Assembly: GCF_009768885.1 (NCBI RefSeq)
Contig: NZ_WSQA01000010.1
Location: 111,068 to 175,067, forward strand
DNA length: 64,000 nucleotides
Source of the DNA: Sphingobacterium humi
GTDB lineage: Bacteria; Bacteroidota; Bacteroidia; Sphingobacteriales; Sphingobacteriaceae
Direction: 5' to 3'
This document shows positions 33,686-42,879 of this stretch, in pieces. A model generated the notes under the pieces. The model was given only the letters and a program-made list of their open reading frames with translations. It was not told where the DNA came from and searched no databases. Numbering within the stretch: position 1 is the stretch's first letter; every line of letters starts with the position of its first letter. A program made the translations under genes and the position numbers.

Positions 33686-36600
33686 TTAGAGTTGAATCAT
33701 AAAAGAAAGCGAATAGGACTGCGGAACCGGTAAGAACGTGTTTCCGAAGTTGATGTTTGCCGATTGGGCATTGGAATAGGCCAAGCGGGAAGAGCCCTGT
33801 GCTTCGGGATCTTGCCCTTTTAGGGCTTTATCTTTCCAAACATGTAAGTTATTGCCTTGCAGGGAAAGTCGGATATTTTGAATGCCGAAGCTGCGTAGTT
33901 TGGGTGTAAAATAGTCGTAGCTGATAGACAGGTTTTGGAAGCGGATGAAATCAGCCTTAACAGTACGTAGATCGGCATTGTCAAACATGGCTCCATTATG
34001 GGGTGCTAAGGCAGACAATTGGCTGTCGGGTCCTTCTTCCAGCACCGGGATGTTGGTATGTGCTTCATCGCCGGGTTGTTTCCAACGATGTACCCATTCT
34101 TTGGATAGGTTTTGCGTCGGGTCGGGAAAACGCAGGTAACTGCCGGTTGACATGTTGCGCAGGCGCATAACATTTCCGAAGCTACCCAAGAACATGGCCG
34201 AGAAGGTTAGCCCTTTATAGGAAACCGTATTGGTAAAACCGACCTGTGAGGTAGGGTTGGTGACTCCGGAATAGGTTAATCCTTCAATGTTATTCATGCC
34301 ATAAAGCACTTTCTCACCTTCCTTGGCCGTATAGAAGCTGGCCCGGCCTTGTTCGTTAAGACCGGCAAAGCGGTAGGACCAAAGCCCATCGATAGGCATA
34401 CCGACAATGGCTGTTGCGGCATAATTGGAGCGCCGTGGGTTGGTCATGCTCTCGACCGTCGGTTTGGTGTAAACATCAAGAACCCTGTTGCGGTTAAAGC
34501 CAAAGTTTATATTGGTTGACCAGCGGAAGGTGGGGTTATCTATATTGATGCTGTTGAAAGAAAACTCCCAACCGCGGTTCAGCATCGATGCCCAATTGAC
34601 CTGAATCTGGTCGAAACCGGATACCTGCGATGCCTGCCGACTGCCTAATAGATCGATGGCTTTTTTATGATACCATTCCACATTGAACATCAGGCGGCGC
34701 TTAAAAAAACCGGCTTCCAATGCGGCGTTGGCTGTATAGGTTTGTTCCCATTTTAAGTTTGGATTTTTAGGAGCTATAATGCGGACGAAATTGGTCGGGT
34801 TTACCGGATCGACAAGGCCGATACTGGCCACTAGATCGGAATAGGCTTGCGAGGCTACATTTCCCTGGCTACCGTAGGAACCCTTCAAGGTGAGGTAGGA
34901 CACCCAATTTACATCGCGAAGGAAGCGTTCTTCCTTCAGTTGATAGTTTGCGCCTAAGGCCCATAGGGGTTGAAAAAGCTGGTTGGTTTTTAAACCAAAG
35001 CGGTTAGAGCCATCCGTACGCATATTGAAGCTGAGGGTATAGCGGTTATCGAAGGTGTAATTTACCGCTCCGAAATAGGAGAGGTTCGCTCCGTCGTTTA
35101 GTTGCTCGCGCCAATAGGGTTGCCCCATCCGTTTGATATAATCAAATTGGGGGATCTGCTGATGGCCGCGATCATGGGAATAGCCATAAAGTTCATGGGC
35201 GATGTCGCTCGTTCTTGATTTGCGAACTTCCTGTCCGAAGAGGATATTCAAATAATGAAGGTTGTTGAAAAAGGGATTGTACGTCAGCTGGTTTCGGAAG
35301 GTGATGGAACCATTATAACTGCTACGATCCTTTCGGTAGCCGCCATCTTTCCAGACATAGAATAATTCTCCGTTTCTGTATTCGCGATTATCACGCTTGC
35401 GGATACGCACGAAATAGCTGTCGTCTACCGCAATATCTTCATCGGTGGTATTCTGTTTCGCATAGGAGAATAGACTGTTGAAGGTAAGGTCTTTTAAGAT
35501 TTTGTATTCCAGGTCGATGCTTCCGCGCATGCCAAAGTTGCGCGAATCGCGCCAGCCCTTATCTCTGTTTTCAAGGAAGTTGTAGGGTAGGGAGTTTAAA
35601 TAAAAATAACTGTAACTGCCATCAGCAGTAACAGCGGGCTGAGCGCGAGTGGTATAAATTGAAAATTCGAAAGGGTTTTCTTTGGAGTCCACAGCAAAGA
35701 AGCTGTGGTTATCACGAGCATTTAGATCGACCATGGCACCTAAGCGCAGATTTTCATACAACTTGGTAAAGACCTTGAGGGAGCCCGTATAGGTTTTTTG
35801 ATTGACGCCTTTGGCTGTTGCTTGATCGTTAAGATAACTGCCGGAAGCATAAAAGGTGGTTTTTTCTGTTCCGCCGGAAATACTAAGGTTCTGTCGGTTG
35901 GAAAAGGAGGTGCGGAAGAGGTGCTGAAACCAGTCGGTATTGACGGTCTCTAGTTCGTTTATTTTGGTGGAGAATTCCTCCCAGTTCATTTTCTTGTCCA
36001 TCAAGTCGATGAAGTAGCGTTCAAAATCGGATACGGTTTGGTATTCGCCCACCAAAGGACTGGTGGCATTGAACACGCCACGGCGAATCATTTCCAAGTT
36101 CACATCAATCCGTTCCTTGGAGTTCATCATATAGGCATCCTCAATTCTTGGTCGCAGGCCGGTTGTGGCATTGCTAGTGAAATTAATTCTGGTGCGGCCG
36201 GCACGTCCTTTTTTCGAGGTGATGACGATAACACCATTGGCAGCACGTGTACCATAGATGGCCGTTGCGGCAGCATCTTTTAAGACATTGATGCTTTCGA
36301 TATCCTCCACATTGACACCACCAATACCCGATGCAATCAGGTTTCGGTTGGTCATGATGTCATCCACGGATACATTGACGGCATCGTCGAGAATAATGCC
36401 ATCGACAACCCACAGCGGCTGTACATTCCCACTCAGAGTCGCTGTTCCCCGAATACGAATTTGAGGCATAGAGCCCGGTGCACCCGAAGTGCTGATGACT
36501 GTTAGCCCCGGTACTTGCCCCTGCAGGAGTTTGTCGATATTTGGCTGATAAATGTTCTCCAATTGCTTCATATCTACCGAAGCAATGGAGCCGGTTAAGC

Positions 36601-37246
36601 TGCGGCGTTCCAGATTTTGATAGCCTGTAACAACCACATCATCGAGTTGGTTTTCTACAGGACGCAGCTGTATGTCGAGCCAGGTTCTTGCTTTCAAGGC
36701 TACGGTATGCTGTTCAAACCCTAAGCAACTAAATTCAAGGCTGCTGTTGGGGTCGCTGACGAATATGGTGAAGCTGCCATCCTGATCGTTGGCCACAGCA
36801 TTTTTGGCATTCCCCTTTTCGCGAATGGTAATGCCGGAGATGATTTGTCCTTGCGGATCTCGGATGCGGCCTCGAATCTGTATTTTTTCTTGCCCGCCCC
36901 GTGTGTTTGCGGCCGTGATGACAATGGTTCTCTTGTCGATGGAATAGCGGAGGTTCTGACCTTTGAGGAGTTGATCCATGGCCATCTGCAAGGTCACATT
37001 CTGTACCGTAATGCTGATGCGTTGATCGGGTTTCAGCAAGGATTCTTGATAAAAGAAATCATAGCCACTTTGGTTTTTTATGTCATTTAAGACTTGCGAT
37101 AGCCGGGCTTGTTTGTAATTCAGACTGATGCGCTGGGCAACAGCCGTTGAATTTCCCCAGCCGATTAGCAAAAGAAAGAGGATGGCAAGGCCATAATTTC
37201 GGGAATACACCGTTCTTTTGGTCGACAGTGTTCTTTTCTGATTCAT
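33686..37246 (-). CDS. SusC/RagA TonB-dependent outer-membrane transporter with STN signalling domain
   Basis: A protein of 1186 residues. Order: signal peptide (about 1-38, ending AVAQ), STN domain (about 45-110) with LSQVLNDIKNQSGYDFFYQE, a carboxypeptidase-regulatory-like domain (about 122-205), the plug with VVVTGYQNLERRSLTGSIA and IRIRGTATLSG, then a 22-strand barrel ending SYSLSFMIQL. The STN domain passes a ligand-bound signal to FecR, so this transporter both imports and senses its substrate. fecR and the sigma gene lie upstream on the same strand, and SusD directly downstream. Confidence 0.95.
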   Translation of the reverse strand: MNQKRTLSTKRTVYSRNYGLAILFLLLIGWGNSTAVAQRISLNYKQARLSQVLNDIKNQSGYDFFYQESLLKPDQRISITVQNVTLQMAMDQLLKGQNLRYSIDKRTIVITAANTRGGQEKIQIRGRIRDPQGQIISGITIREKGNAKNAVANDQDGSFTIFVSDPNSSLEFSCLGFEQHTVALKARTWLDIQLRPVENQLDDVVVTGYQNLERRSLTGSIASVDMKQLENIYQPNIDKLLQGQVPGLTVISTSGAPGSMPQIRIRGTATLSGNVQPLWVVDGIILDDAVNVSVDDIMTNRNLIASGIGGVNVEDIESINVLKDAAATAIYGTRAANGVIVITSKKGRAGRTRINFTSNATTGLRPRIEDAYMMNSKERIDVNLEMIRRGVFNATSPLVGEYQTVSDFERYFIDLMDKKMNWEEFSTKINELETVNTDWFQHLFRTSFSNRQNLSISGGTEKTTFYASGSYLNDQATAKGVNQKTYTGSLKVFTKLYENLRLGAMVDLNARDNHSFFAVDSKENPFEFSIYTTRAQPAVTADGSYSYFYLNSLPYNFLENRDKGWRDSRNFGMRGSIDLEYKILKDLTFNSLFSYAKQNTTDEDIAVDDSYFVRIRKRDNREYRNGELFYVWKDGGYRKDRSSYNGSITFRNQLTYNPFFNNLHYLNILFGQEVRKSRTSDIAHELYGYSHDRGHQQIPQFDYIKRMGQPYWREQLNDGANLSYFGAVNYTFDNRYTLSFNMRTDGSNRFGLKTNQLFQPLWALGANYQLKEERFLRDVNWVSYLTLKGSYGSQGNVASQAYSDLVASIGLVDPVNPTNFVRIIAPKNPNLKWEQTYTANAALEAGFFKRRLMFNVEWYHKKAIDLLGSRQASQVSGFDQIQVNWASMLNRGWEFSFNSINIDNPTFRWSTNINFGFNRNRVLDVYTKPTVESMTNPRRSNYAATAIVGMPIDGLWSYRFAGLNEQGRASFYTAKEGEKVLYGMNNIEGLTYSGVTNPTSQVGFTNTVSYKGLTFSAMFLGSFGNVMRLRNMSTGSYLRFPDPTQNLSKEWVHRWKQPGDEAHTNIPVLEEGPDSQLSALAPHNGAMFDNADLRTVKADFIRFQNLSISYDYFTPKLRSFGIQNIRLSLQGNNLHVWKDKALKGQDPEAQGSSRLAYSNAQSANINFGNTFLPVPQSYSLSFMIQL

Positions 37247-37320
37247 AATTAATTTAGTAATAGTGTAAATGCTTGGTTTGGCACCTAAATGCCTTGGTTA
37301 GTAGTGAAATAGCGTCAGGC

Positions 37321-38499
37321 TTATTTCGTAAGCTGCACACTCCTTTCCTGATTCTTGTAATTGATTTTATAATGGATTTGACCGGTCCTTTGTAGAATAG
37401 CTAAGAGATCTTCCAAAGCTTGTTTTCTAGAGATGTTACCCGAGAATTTTTGCTGGGCAATAGCCGGGTCGACCTGCACCTGAACTCCATACCAACGGGT
37501 AAGCTCTTGTGCGATTTGCGTTAATTTGGCATCCTGAAATACGAAAGTGTGTTTTCGCCAAGATTCGACTTGCTGTAAATCCGCAGTCTGTTGTTTTAGG
37601 TCTCCCGCAGCATTACTAAGGACTTGTTGTCCAGGTTTTAATAGCTTCTGCATTTTGGAGGTTTGTAACCGGATGCTGCCTTCCATCAAGGTGGTTTTAT
37701 TGCAGTTTACCGAATAGGCTTCCACATTAAAATGCGTACCTAAGACCTGGATTTGTTGATTCCCTGATTTGACAATAAAGGGCTTGTCTGCCTGTTTGGC
37801 TACTTCAAAGTAAGCTTCGCCATATAAGGTTACTTGCCGTTCAGTGCCCACGAAGTTGGCGTCGTAACGTAGAGATGAGTTGGCATTTAACCACACCTTG
37901 GTGCCATCGGTTAAGCAAATTAGGGCTGTTTTTTCCTTCGGTACGGTAATTTCCTGTGGATAGGGGATTTTTCCGCTTATGCTTTTTTTGATGACATAGC
38001 TGGGTATATCCTTGTTTTCTATAGGTTGATAATGTTTTTCTTGGGCTTGTGCTGCTTCCATGGGTACAACCTCCCCGTGAGGAAGGGTTAAAGTAATCCC
38101 TTCCTGTTGGCTCGGTATATGTTGCTGAATGGTAGCCAGCTGTTCTTCTGCCGCAGGGGCAGGAACGTCTTTATGCAAATAGATGGATAGGCCTAGGATA
38201 AGGAGGATGGATGCCGCCGCAGCTATCCAAGACCAATGTTTCGGAATTAGCCTCATTGTTTTTTCGCGCTTGGAGGGAAATAGCTGCAAGGCTATTTTTT
38301 CGTATTCACGTTCAGAAAGTTCGTGGAATCCTTCCAGCGCTTCCTGATTTCCAATTTCTAGTTCTTGCTGCACATAGGCCTCTAGGGACTGACGGAAGTC
38401 CTCCTCAGCAAATTTGCTGATCAGCCATTGGGCTTGTTCAGGGCTGCACTTGCCAGCTAAGAAAAGGGAAAATATTTCTTCTTTATTGTAATTTAACAT
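37321..38499 (-). CDS. FecR family anti-sigma/signal transducer
   Basis: An inner-membrane protein of 392 residues. The cytoplasmic N-terminus (1-90) has the FecR sigma-binding style LLAGKCSPEQAQWLISKFAE-like start; one helix at about 92-110 crosses the membrane. The periplasmic FecR domain holds TDGTKVWLNANSSLRYDANF and YGEAYFEVAKQADKPFIVKS, and the C-terminal DUF4974 domain ends with LQRTGQIHYKI. It relays the signal from the SusC STN domain to the ECF sigma encoded 120 bp upstream. Confidence 0.93.
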   Translation of the reverse strand: MLNYNKEEIFSLFLAGKCSPEQAQWLISKFAEEDFRQSLEAYVQQELEIGNQEALEGFHELSEREYEKIALQLFPSKREKTMRLIPKHWSWIAAAASILLILGLSIYLHKDVPAPAAEEQLATIQQHIPSQQEGITLTLPHGEVVPMEAAQAQEKHYQPIENKDIPSYVIKKSISGKIPYPQEITVPKEKTALICLTDGTKVWLNANSSLRYDANFVGTERQVTLYGEAYFEVAKQADKPFIVKSGNQQIQVLGTHFNVEAYSVNCNKTTLMEGSIRLQTSKMQKLLKPGQQVLSNAAGDLKQQTADLQQVESWRKHTFVFQDAKLTQIAQELTRWYGVQVQVDPAIAQQKFSGNISRKQALEDLLAILQRTGQIHYKINYKNQERSVQLTK

Positions 38500-38619
38500 A
38501 GATAATAAAGATTATTAGGCTATGAATCTTTCCGGTTATTTACACTAATACGGACAGATGCCTAAAAATCTATGTTCAATTTTAAAGATTTATGAAATAA
38601 TTTTTAAGAAATTAATTAA

Positions 38620-39210
38620 TTATGAGAATATGCTGGTAAGGAGTGTAATCAATAGGCTGTACATAGACTGGCCTAACTCTTGTCTTAAGAAGCGCATGGC
38701 TTTGGCCATGTGATCTTTCACGGTGCCTAAGGAAACACCTTTTAACTGAGCGACTTCCTCGTAGGATTTGCCTTGCAGTTTGCAAAGTAGGAAGATTTCG
38801 CGACGCTTTTCTGGCAGTAAATTAATGGCTTTATGCAGGGCTTCACTCAGGGCCTCCACTTCTTCGTTTTCTTCTTCTAATTCGTAATAAAGCGTTGCTT
38901 GTAACAAAAGGGCTTTTTTTACAGCCTCTTGGCTAGCCGAGGAGCGGTAATAATCGACGACGAGGTTTCGGGCGATGCGTTGCAGTAAAGGCCACATGCC
39001 ATCTTCCACCTTTATTTTTTCCTTATAGTCCCACAGTTTGATAAAAGCATGCTGATGGATTTCCAAGGCTTGTTCTTCTTCCGGAAGGAGGTAATGGAGT
39101 TTGGCTAAGAGTTGGGGAGAGTAATGAGCATACAGCGTGGAGAATGCTTTTTGATCGCCCTCTTTAAGGAGGGAAATTAACTTTTCGTAATCCAATGCTG
39201 TGTTTTCCAT
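38620..39210 (-). CDS. ECF RNA polymerase sigma factor for the SusCD locus
   Basis: A protein of 196 residues. Region 2 shows FSTLYAHYSPQLLAKLHYLL, AFIKLWDYKEKI and LQRIARNLVVDYYRS; region 4 shows LLPEKRREIFLLCKLQGKSY then VAQLKGVSLGTVKDHMAKAM. The pattern is that of Bacteroidota sigma-70 factors paired with FecR and SusC. It probably directs transcription of the SusC operon when FecR releases it. No canonical -7 element was found ahead of susC, which fits an alternative promoter. Confidence 0.92.
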   Translation of the reverse strand: MENTALDYEKLISLLKEGDQKAFSTLYAHYSPQLLAKLHYLLPEEEQALEIHQHAFIKLWDYKEKIKVEDGMWPLLQRIARNLVVDYYRSSASQEAVKKALLLQATLYYELEEENEEVEALSEALHKAINLLPEKRREIFLLCKLQGKSYEEVAQLKGVSLGTVKDHMAKAMRFLRQELGQSMYSLLITLLTSIFS

Positions 39211-39261
39211 GCCTGGAGCTTGCCCTATTGCTGTTATGCTACTTATTTTGACGGGGGCAAT

Positions 39262-39930
39262 TTACAAATCCCCCCGCCATTCTCCATAAAATTGTTGCAA
39301 AAATCCTTCCATGTAGGCATGGCGTTCTGAAGCCATGGCTTTTGCTGTGGGGGTATTCATTTTATCTTTTAACAATAACAACTTCTCGTAGAAATGGTTA
39401 ATGGTAGGGGCCGTACTGTTTTTATAGGCTTCCTTTGATTGCTGCACTTGTGGCGGAATAGCCGGATTGTAGAGCTCTCTGTTTTTAAATCCACCGTAGG
39501 TAAAAGCGCGGGCAATACCGATAGCGCCAATGGCATCTAAGCGATCGGCATCTTGCACAATCTCTAATTCCTTGGAATGGAAATTCACGGTGCCAAGCGA
39601 TGCTTTATACGACATGTTGCGGATAATCTGTTGCACATGGCTAATGGTTTCCGCGTCTACCTCTAGGCTACGCAGAAATTCGCCAGCCTTTTGGGGACCG
39701 ATTTCTTCATCGCCCTGATGGAACTTGCTGTCGGCAATATCATGTAGCAAGGCCGTGAGGATGCAGACGAGTTCATCGGCTTCCTCATGGAGCAGGAGTT
39801 GTTTGGTATTGTTCCATACGCGCTGTATGTGCCACCAATCATGTCCGGCTTCGGCATCCTTTAATTGCTGTTGCACATAGGTAGCCGTTTGCTCAATAAT
39901 CTCGGAATTACTTCTCTTTAGATCCTTCAT
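39262..39930 (-). CDS. HD domain phosphohydrolase (YedJ-like)
   Basis: A cytoplasmic protein of 222 residues. The HD metal-binding motif is HDWWHIQRVWNNTKQL (about 29-44) with ALLHDIADSKF (HD) near residue 65, and a distal D in QDADRLDAIGAIGIARAFTYGG, which is characteristic of the YedJ-type group. Proposed substrates are nucleotides, but this subgroup is not well characterised. Its start overlaps the end of the THUMP methyltransferase gene by 23 bases, so the two genes are in one transcript. Confidence 0.88.
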   Translation of the reverse strand: MKDLKRSNSEIIEQTATYVQQQLKDAEAGHDWWHIQRVWNNTKQLLLHEEADELVCILTALLHDIADSKFHQGDEEIGPQKAGEFLRSLEVDAETISHVQQIIRNMSYKASLGTVNFHSKELEIVQDADRLDAIGAIGIARAFTYGGFKNRELYNPAIPPQVQQSKEAYKNSTAPTINHFYEKLLLLKDKMNTPTAKAMASERHAYMEGFLQQFYGEWRGDL

Positions 39931-41071
39931 ACAATTCGTATTGCAATAAGCGGCAGTCTAATTTTCCGTTAAAGAATTCGAAGCGACGCGAAGCACGTAA
40001 GCCAATCTTCTTGGCAAGCTCGGGGTTTCCTGTGAAAACATAACCACGATAGCCTTTGCAATCTTTTTTCAGAAAATCGCCAATGCGGGCGTACGTAATT
40101 TCCAACTTGCTATGCGTACCTAGGCGTTCGCCGTATTCTGGATTGAACATGATAACACCATCGCCCTCGGGAATGGTCGTTTCTGCGAAATCGCAAACCT
40201 CAAACTCGATAAGGTGTTCTACACCTGCGGTACGGGCATTGAGTTTTGCAATCTCTATCGCTTCGCCTGAAATATCGGACGCAATAATATGAGGTAAGTT
40301 TTGTTTGTCGGTGATGTCTTTTATATAGCGACGCTCGGTGAAGAATACCTCTTCATCATAACCAATCAGGTGCATGAAAGAATAGTTCATGCGCTGTAAT
40401 CCTGGTTTTCGATTTTGCGACATTAAGGCAGCTTCGATTGCTAAGGTGCCGGATCCACACATCGGATTCACAAATGGGGATTTGCCATCCCATTGGGTCG
40501 CCATAATGGTGGAAGTGGCCAAAGCCTCCAACATCGGCGCTTTCCCCGGATGCTTCCGGTAGCCGTGTTTGGCTAAGGTCTCGCCAGATGTATCAATAAA
40601 GATTTCCGCCCGATCCTCCATCCAATGCAAGTGGATAACAGCCTTAGATAGGTCCGGTCCGGTATTAGGGCGTACGCCCTTTTTATCTTTGATGCGGTCT
40701 ACAATAGCATCTTTAACTTTTACATTCGCGAATAGAGGCGTTGTAATCGTTTCGTTATGCACATTTGATGTTACTGAAAAATAACCATCGAAAGGCAGGA
40801 TATCCTCCCAGCTAATACCGATTAATTGTTTATAAAGTTCATCTGCATTTTGCGCACGGAACGATTTTATTTCATATAAAACCTGACTGGCGATACGTAG
40901 GTTTAAGTTTAGCTTGACGCACTCATTTACAGAGGCTTTGATCTCTACGCCTGTATTGAAAGAACGTTTGATCTCGAATCCTAATTCCTTCACCTCTTGT
41001 TCCAGAAAAGGAGATAACCGACGGTTACATGTTATGATAACCTTGCTTTGTGTGTTGAAAACTTCTGCCAT
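39908..41071 (-). CDS. THUMP domain class I SAM-dependent RNA methyltransferase (RlmL N-domain/YpsC type)
   Basis: A protein of 387 residues. The N-terminal ferredoxin-like/THUMP region runs to about 160 (QVLYEIKSFRAQNADELYKQ). The methyltransferase domain has FVNPMCGSGTLAIEAALMSQN (SAM-binding motif I), IIASDISGEAIEIAKLNART, and the motif IV NPEYGERLG in place of the common NPPYG. Relatives modify 23S rRNA at position G2445. The promoter element TAACTTTG stops seven bases before the ATG. Confidence 0.9.
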   Translation of the reverse strand: MAEVFNTQSKVIITCNRRLSPFLEQEVKELGFEIKRSFNTGVEIKASVNECVKLNLNLRIASQVLYEIKSFRAQNADELYKQLIGISWEDILPFDGYFSVTSNVHNETITTPLFANVKVKDAIVDRIKDKKGVRPNTGPDLSKAVIHLHWMEDRAEIFIDTSGETLAKHGYRKHPGKAPMLEALATSTIMATQWDGKSPFVNPMCGSGTLAIEAALMSQNRKPGLQRMNYSFMHLIGYDEEVFFTERRYIKDITDKQNLPHIIASDISGEAIEIAKLNARTAGVEHLIEFEVCDFAETTIPEGDGVIMFNPEYGERLGTHSKLEITYARIGDFLKKDCKGYRGYVFTGNPELAKKIGLRASRRFEFFNGKLDCRLLQYELYEGSKEK

Positions 41072-41078
41072 ATTTCTG

Positions 41079-41086
41079 CAAAGTTA
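41079..41086 (-). promoter_or_regulatory. -7 promoter element (TAACTTTG) for the methyltransferase gene
   Basis: Minus strand TAACTTTG ends seven bases before the ATG at 41071. The transcript should start at or within a few bases of the start codon. Confidence 0.5.
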
Positions 41087-41136
41087 CTTAATCTCTTAGC
41101 AAAAAATGTTTAATTTTACGGTTTAATAGTTTAGAT

Positions 41137-41511
41137 ATGGAAATAAGAGGAAAAGTACATGAAGTAGGCGCGACACAACAGGTTACTGAGTCTTTCAAAA
41201 AGAGAGATTTGATCGTTGCTTATGCTGAAAACCCACAATTTGTAGAATACATCCGCTTTGAGGCAACTCAAGATCGCGTAAATATATTTGATAACCTCGC
41301 TGTTGGGGAAGATATTGAAGTGTCCTTCAACCTTCGTGGCCGTCCTTGGACGAACAAAGAAGGGGTGACTACTTATTTCAACTCCTTGGTAGCTTGGCGT
41401 GTAACCAAATTAGCGAGTACCGCTGCGGCAGCTCCAGCTCCAGGATATGCAGATATGCCCCCTGTAGATATCTCTTCTAGCGGTGCAGATGACGATGATT
41501 TACCATTCTAA
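41137..41511 (+). CDS. DUF3127 domain protein (OB-fold, SSB-like)
   Basis: A protein of 124 residues. It starts MEIRGKVHEVGATQQVTESF and contains RDLIVAYAENPQFVEYIRFE and VSFNLRGRPWTNKEGVTTYF then NSLVAWRV, an OB-fold pattern shared with DUF3127 proteins. The C-terminus is alanine/proline-rich and ends ADDDDLPF, an acidic tail with a terminal Phe reminiscent of SSB tails (DDDLPF is close to the SSB consensus DDDIPF). A single-stranded DNA role is likely but inferred. It is monocistronic. Confidence 0.88.
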   Translation: MEIRGKVHEVGATQQVTESFKKRDLIVAYAENPQFVEYIRFEATQDRVNIFDNLAVGEDIEVSFNLRGRPWTNKEGVTTYFNSLVAWRVTKLASTAAAAPAPGYADMPPVDISSSGADDDDLPF

Positions 41512-41531
41512 TCAATAATGGACAGCATAGA

Positions 41532-41565
41532 AAGAGGCCTCCCAACTGGAAGGCCTCTTTTTTAT
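41532..41565. terminator. Bidirectional intrinsic terminator
   Basis: AAGAGGCCT (41532-41540) pairs with AGGCCTCTT (41551-41559) and is followed by T-rich sequence. It separates DUF3127 from the convergent OmpW-like gene. Confidence 0.8.
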
Positions 41566-41577
41566 TTCCCTATTTCC

Positions 41578-42246
41578 TTAGAACCGGTAGCCAATACCTG
41601 CTCCTACTAGGAATGGATTGATATCTACTGTTGCAGGAATGCTCAAGTCTTTCGCAAGGTTTGAAGCATCTACGGTTACATCTGTTTTCAAGAAGATGTA
41701 TTTGGCATCTACGTTAAGGAAGAATTTATCCGTAATGTCGAAGTCGGCTCCCAACTGGGTAGCAAATCCAAACTTATTCTTATAATCTACGTCTTTAACT
41801 GTTTTTCCTTCGTCTACACTGTAGAAGATGGTGTAGTTTACCCCAGCACCAATGTAGGGCTTAATGCCTTTTGCCACGTATAAGTGGTATTGCGCGGTTA
41901 ATGTTGGAGGTAATAACCATACCGATCCTAGGTCTACATCCGCAGATGCTGCACCGCCAATAGCTGTAAGGTTGGAACCTGTGGTGTGAACATTGTGTTT
42001 GGTGGTTCCAAGAATTAATTCTGCTGCGATATTCTTGGTGAAGAAGTACGTGAAATCGAGCTCGGGAATAAACTTGTTGTTGATGCTTACATCCCCATTA
42101 ATGGCACCAATTTCCGCAGATTCATTCGGAATAACTGCCAGGCCGCGAAGCCTTACTTGCCATTGTTTGCCGGTAATAGATTGTGCCTGTGTAAGACCCA
42201 TACCTACTGCAAATAGGCATGCCATAGTTAATATGATTTTTTTCAT
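41578..42246 (-). CDS. OmpW family outer-membrane protein
   Basis: A protein of 222 residues with a signal peptide ending GLTQAQ (about 22). OmpW-like strands: WQVRLRGLAVIPNES, FIPELDFTYFFTKNIAAELI then LGTTKHNV, LLPPTLTAQYHLY, IKPYIGAGVNYTIFY, DITDKFFLNVDAKYIFLKTD and a C-terminal VGAGIGYRF ending in Phe as for barrel assembly. It is a small 8-stranded barrel proposed to pass hydrophobic compounds. It has its own TATATTTG promoter element. Confidence 0.9.
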   Translation of the reverse strand: MKKIILTMACLFAVGMGLTQAQSITGKQWQVRLRGLAVIPNESAEIGAINGDVSINNKFIPELDFTYFFTKNIAAELILGTTKHNVHTTGSNLTAIGGAASADVDLGSVWLLPPTLTAQYHLYVAKGIKPYIGAGVNYTIFYSVDEGKTVKDVDYKNKFGFATQLGADFDITDKFFLNVDAKYIFLKTDVTVDASNLAKDLSIPATVDINPFLVGAGIGYRF

Positions 42247-42269
42247 TTTAATAATGATTTGATGTTAAC

Positions 42270-42277
42270 CAAATATA
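42270..42277 (-). promoter_or_regulatory. -7 promoter element (TATATTTG) for the OmpW gene
   Basis: Minus strand TATATTTG matches TAnnTTTG and leaves a leader of about 20 nt before the ATG at 42246. No -33 element is obvious. Confidence 0.45.
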
Positions 42278-42396
42278 ACTGCGGCATTCCTTAGAATAAA
42301 TGATTAATATCAAGCCATTAAATAAATGTTATAATAGTTAAGGATTTCGGGATTATGCATCTTTGCTTTTATGACCTATCGGTTTTTTGTATTCGC

Positions 42397-42879
42397 TTAG
42401 TTTATTTGTTTTTTATGCTCGTCGAACAGCCCGATTAACAGGCTGTTACCTTTATCATCGATACGTAAACCGCCGTATTTAGCTTCACTATAGCGATCAG
42501 CATGACCTTCCTGAAAGAAAAATGATTCCGCACCGATATGCAGTTGCCAATCGTTCGGATTGCTGTAGGCAATTAATTGCTCTCCTTGTTGCAAGGGCTC
42601 CCGCTCGGCTTGAAAGCGAACCAGATGTCCAACCTGTTGATCATCCACCCGCAGAACCGCATAGCCTCGCTTCGGAAGCTGTTGGTTAATAATATCCGTG
42701 GATAGTTCGTAGTTTAGGGTCATGTAGTCGCCTTGCATTAAAGAACGAGGATCTACTGGCGCTAAGGCAAGTAACACGAGTTTTCCATCTTTTAAGATGC
42801 TTTCCTTTTGGGCGACGCTGTAATTGAAATATATCAATAGCGCGAAAAGGTTGAGTAGGATAAGGCTAATTTTTTTCAT
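42397..42879 (-). CDS. GDYXXLXY domain protein
   Basis: A protein of 160 residues with an N-terminal hydrophobic helix (about 5-22) and the motif GDYMTLNY near residue 51 that names the family; AVLRVDDQQVGHLVRFQAE and AESFFFQEGHADRYSEAKYG follow. These proteins are found beside DUF2157 and DUF4401 membrane proteins, as here. Its first bases overlap the end of the DUF4401 gene. Function is not known; the three-gene group may form one membrane complex. Confidence 0.88.
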   Translation of the reverse strand: MKKISLILLNLFALLIYFNYSVAQKESILKDGKLVLLALAPVDPRSLMQGDYMTLNYELSTDIINQQLPKRGYAVLRVDDQQVGHLVRFQAEREPLQQGEQLIAYSNPNDWQLHIGAESFFFQEGHADRYSEAKYGGLRIDDKGNSLLIGLFDEHKKQIN

